A stretch of DNA of 64,000 nucleotides from Nocardioides acrostichi. GTDB lineage: Bacteria; Actinomycetota; Actinomycetes; Propionibacteriales; Nocardioidaceae. The notes below the pieces were generated by a model, which searched no databases, was not told the DNA's origin, and was given only the letters and a program-made list of their open reading frames with translations. The stretch is taken from the NCBI RefSeq assembly GCF_015319165.1, contig NZ_JADIVZ010000012.1:1-64000 (forward strand), given 5' to 3'. Made by a program: the position numbers and the translations under genes. Within the stretch, counting starts at the first letter, position 1, and each line of letters begins with the position of its first letter. This document shows, in pieces, positions 61,456 to 64,000 of this stretch.

Positions 61456-62082
61456 GTGTCGTTCCTCCTCCGTGTCGAGCTCCCCGACGTCCCAGGCTCC
61501 CTGGGACGCGTCGCGAGCGCGATCGGCATGGCCGGCGGCGACATCGAGGCGATCGAGATCGTCGAGAAGCGCTCCGACGGCGTGGCAGTCGACGACGTGC
61601 TGCTCGACGTGCCGTCGGGCGTCATGCCCGACACCGTCGTCTCGGCGTGCAACGGTGTCGACGGCGTGCGCGTGGTGTGGGTCAGCCGGTACGCCGCGGG
61701 CGGCAACCTGTTCATGGACCTCGAGGCGGTCGAGGAGCTGACCGTCAGCCCCAGCCAGGCCCTCGACAAACTGGTCGACCTGCTGCCGGTGACCTTCCGC
61801 GCGGATTGGGCCGCCCGGGTCCACCGCGCCGACGGCGTCGTCTACGCCACCGGGGCCTCGCCCTCCGATCTCTCGTTCGTCGAGATCGTGCGCGCCAAGC
61901 GGATCGAACTGCCAGGCGATGAGCTCAACATGGTCGTGGCCGCGCACCTCGACGGCAACCAGACGGTGCTGGTCGGACGCCGCGGGGGCCCGGACTTCGT
62001 CGACTCCGAGGTCGCACGGGTCGGGCACCTGACGGGCCTGGCCGCCTCGATCTACCGGGCCGACCCGTCGGCCGAGTTCTGA
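61456..62082 (+). CDS. ACT-domain amino-acid-binding protein
   Basis: A 208-residue protein. The N-terminal ACT domain (residues 1-75) reads FLLRVELPDVPGSLGRVASA, with the Gly of PDVPGSLG that lines the ligand pocket, and GGDIEAIEIVEKRSDGVAVD. The C-terminal half (about 85-208) looks GAF-like or degenerate: PVTFRADWAARVHRADGVVY, LVGRRGGPDFVDSEVARVGH. I infer amino-acid sensing, but no catalytic partner is fused or adjacent. GTG 61456 is fixed by a leaderless -10. It converges with the nitroreductase-like gene. Confidence 0.8.
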   Translation: MSFLLRVELPDVPGSLGRVASAIGMAGGDIEAIEIVEKRSDGVAVDDVLLDVPSGVMPDTVVSACNGVDGVRVVWVSRYAAGGNLFMDLEAVEELTVSPSQALDKLVDLLPVTFRADWAARVHRADGVVYATGASPSDLSFVEIVRAKRIELPGDELNMVVAAHLDGNQTVLVGRRGGPDFVDSEVARVGHLTGLAASIYRADPSAEF

Positions 62083-62091
62083 CCTCGCGTC

Positions 62092-62535
62092 CTAGACCCG
62101 TTCGAGCACGAACACCGGGATCTCCCGATCGGTCTTCTCCTGGTACTCCAGGTACGGGGCGAAGACCGCGGCCGCGCGCTGCCACCACTCCTCGCGCTCG
62201 GCGCCCTCGACGATGCGCGCGCGGTACGTGTGCTTCTCGGCGCCGTCTTGGAGGTCGACCTCGGGGTGGGCGACGAAATTGTGGAACCACGTCGGGTGCT
62301 CGGGCGCGCCGCCCTTCGACGCGACGGCCGCGTACGCGCCGTCCTTCTCGACCCGCATGACCGGGTTCTTGCGCAGCACGCCGGACTTCGCGCCGCGTGA
62401 GGTGATGACGACGATCGGCCACTCGGGGTGATCGGGCAGGGTGTTCGCCTCCTGGCCGTCGGAGGCCTCGAACGCCTCGACCTGGTTGCGGACCCACGCT
62501 TCGGGGCTGGGCTGGTATTCGCCGGTGAGAGTCAT
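62092..62535 (-). CDS. Deazaflavin (F420)-dependent nitroreductase-family protein
   Basis: A 147-residue split-barrel oxidoreductase of the Ddn type. Strings are PIVVITSRGAKSGVLRKNPV (about 45-64, which binds the F420 phosphate tail), MRVEKDGAYAAVASKGGAPE (about 65-84) and HPTWFHNFVAHPEVDLQ (about 85-101). Actinobacterial members use reduced F420 to reduce quinones or other compounds. The neighbour on the other strand is menB, so a menaquinone-related role is conceivable, as reported for mycobacterial Ddn, but that is inference. ATG 62535 gives the standard length. Confidence 0.9.
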   Translation of the reverse strand: MTLTGEYQPSPEAWVRNQVEAFEASDGQEANTLPDHPEWPIVVITSRGAKSGVLRKNPVMRVEKDGAYAAVASKGGAPEHPTWFHNFVAHPEVDLQDGAEKHTYRARIVEGAEREEWWQRAAAVFAPYLEYQEKTDREIPVFVLERV

Positions 62536-62584
62536 GGCGTCACAACACCACCGGCCCGCGCCGTCTTCCACCCCCGCGCGGCGA

Positions 62585-62590
62585 TAGGTT
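62585..62590 (+). promoter_or_regulatory. -10 element TAGGTT, leaderless start of menB
   Basis: TAGGTT, 7 bases, then ATG 62598. Confidence 0.55.
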
Positions 62591-62597
62591 CGCCCCT

Positions 62598-63533
<936 letters not shown>

Positions 63534-63624
63534 ACCGCTTCGCCGCGGGTGAGGACAGATAGGTCGTCGATCCGGTCCGTCTGGTGGACCAGGATCGCGA
63601 CCCGGCCCATCACGCGGCGCGATC

Positions 63625-63630
63625 TAGGGT
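63625..63630 (+). promoter_or_regulatory. -10 element TAGGGT, leaderless start of the last gene
   Basis: TAGGGT, 7 bases, then ATG 63638. Confidence 0.55.
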
Positions 63631-63637
63631 GAGCCGC

Positions 63638-64000
63638 ATGCGCGACGACCCGGACCAGGCCGAGCTTTTCGCCCCGCCGGTGACCATCGCGCGGGAGTCG
63701 CTGCTCGAGGAGATGCCGGAGCACCAGTTCGAGGCGATCGCCGAGATGACGCTGGGCCTGCTCAACCGGCGGCTCGACAAGGTGCAGAAGATGACCGACG
63801 TCGCGAGCAGCGATGTGAACATCAACCCCTTCCTCATGCTCGCGCTCGCCCCGGCGTACAACATCTTCTCGCCGTTCGAGGCGGCCGAGTACGCGCAGAT
63901 GGCGAAGCTGCCACACGGCGACGCGACCGCGTTCGGCCGGTTCGTGGAGGACAAGATCTTCCCGATCTTCGACGTCCGACTGCCGGCGGAGAAGACCGCC
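63638..64000 (+). CDS. Unassigned protein, cut by the window end; possible restriction endonuclease
   Basis: The first 121 residues of a protein continuing beyond the window. Visible strings are LLEEMPEHQFEAIAEMTLGL, LNRRLDKVQKMTD, VNINPFLMLALAPAYNIF, FEAAEYAQMAKLPHG and ATAFGRFVEDKIFPIF. The combination of an N-terminal helix pair, an INPFL motif and an FGRFVED-type helix reminds me of some type II restriction endonucleases (PmeII/TdeIII-like), but I cannot confirm this and no nuclease motif is reached before the edge. The start ATG 63638 is supported by a TAGGGT at leaderless distance. No methyltransferase is seen next to it within the window. Confidence 0.45.
   Translation, partial: MRDDPDQAELFAPPVTIARESLLEEMPEHQFEAIAEMTLGLLNRRLDKVQKMTDVASSDVNINPFLMLALAPAYNIFSPFEAAEYAQMAKLPHGDATAFGRFVEDKIFPIFDVRLPAEKTA

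Overview
The window is high-GC (roughly 70-75% by eye) actinobacterial chromosome. Short GTGA/ATGA gene overlaps, many GTG starts, many apparently leaderless promoters, a probable mycothiol-ligase paralogue, ergothioneine genes and a menaquinone gene (menB) fit a soil actinomycete. A member of the Nocardioidaceae/Propionibacteriales is my best guess, but this is inference and no marker RNA gene is present. I found no rRNA, tRNA or CRISPR array.

Region by region. (1) 1-4.6 kb is a graveyard of mobile DNA: a broken IS3-type transposase, a frameshifted ISL3-type transposase interrupted by the 3' part of a group II intron, and an apparently intact IS21 element (istA/istB) that cuts the intron reverse transcriptase at its catalytic YADD motif. 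(2) 4.7-12.3 kb holds a DUF222/HNH protein, a secreted GH3 beta-glucosidase, an HtrA-like protease, a zinc-ribbon peptide, a lipoprotein and a PadR regulator. (3) 12.4-22.2 kb centres on a translationally coupled operon (ABC permease, ATPase, M19 dipeptidase, substrate-binding lipoprotein, CocE/S15 hydrolase) behind a perfect inverted-repeat operator, flanked by a DUF5937 regulator and an N-acyl-D-amino-acid deacylase. It looks like an uptake and dismantling unit for modified or D-amino-acid peptides. (4) 22.3-24.3 kb has a GH6 enzyme next to the 3' scar of a second GH6 copy, then a YitT membrane protein. (5) 24.3-29.6 kb is the homogentisate pathway (hpd, hmgA, fahA) with a divergent AsnC/Lrp regulator and an F420-type oxidoreductase. 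(6) 29.7-38.4 kb has a lone N6-adenine methyltransferase, lipid genes (acyltransferase with a histone-like tail, WS/DGAT), two HSL-type esterases, an Ig-like secreted protein and an MshC/CysRS-like ligase. (7) 38.5-42.7 kb: GTP-type PEP carboxykinase, a double array of intergenic repeats, gamma-glutamyltransferase and a DUF1905 protein. (8) 42.7-50.1 kb: XRE-cupin regulator and BenE transporter whose start codons abut, a P450, egtB-egtD, and a sortase-fold protein coupled to a secreted surface protein. (9) 50.3-52.5 kb: terC behind a probable yybP-ykoY manganese riboswitch, then twin PGPGW membrane proteins. (10) 52.6-64 kb: recC-recB-recD operon, an ACT-domain protein, a deazaflavin (F420)-dependent nitroreductase-like protein, menB, and the first part of an unassigned protein that may be a restriction endonuclease.

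The most promising unusual items are the coupled transporter/peptidase operon with its operator, the sortase-like protein lacking the usual arginine, the zero-gap XRE/benE divergent starts, the shortened MshC/CysRS-like ligase, and the facing 37-bp and 41-bp repeat arrays. Functions are read from motifs and remembered family features; no database search was possible.
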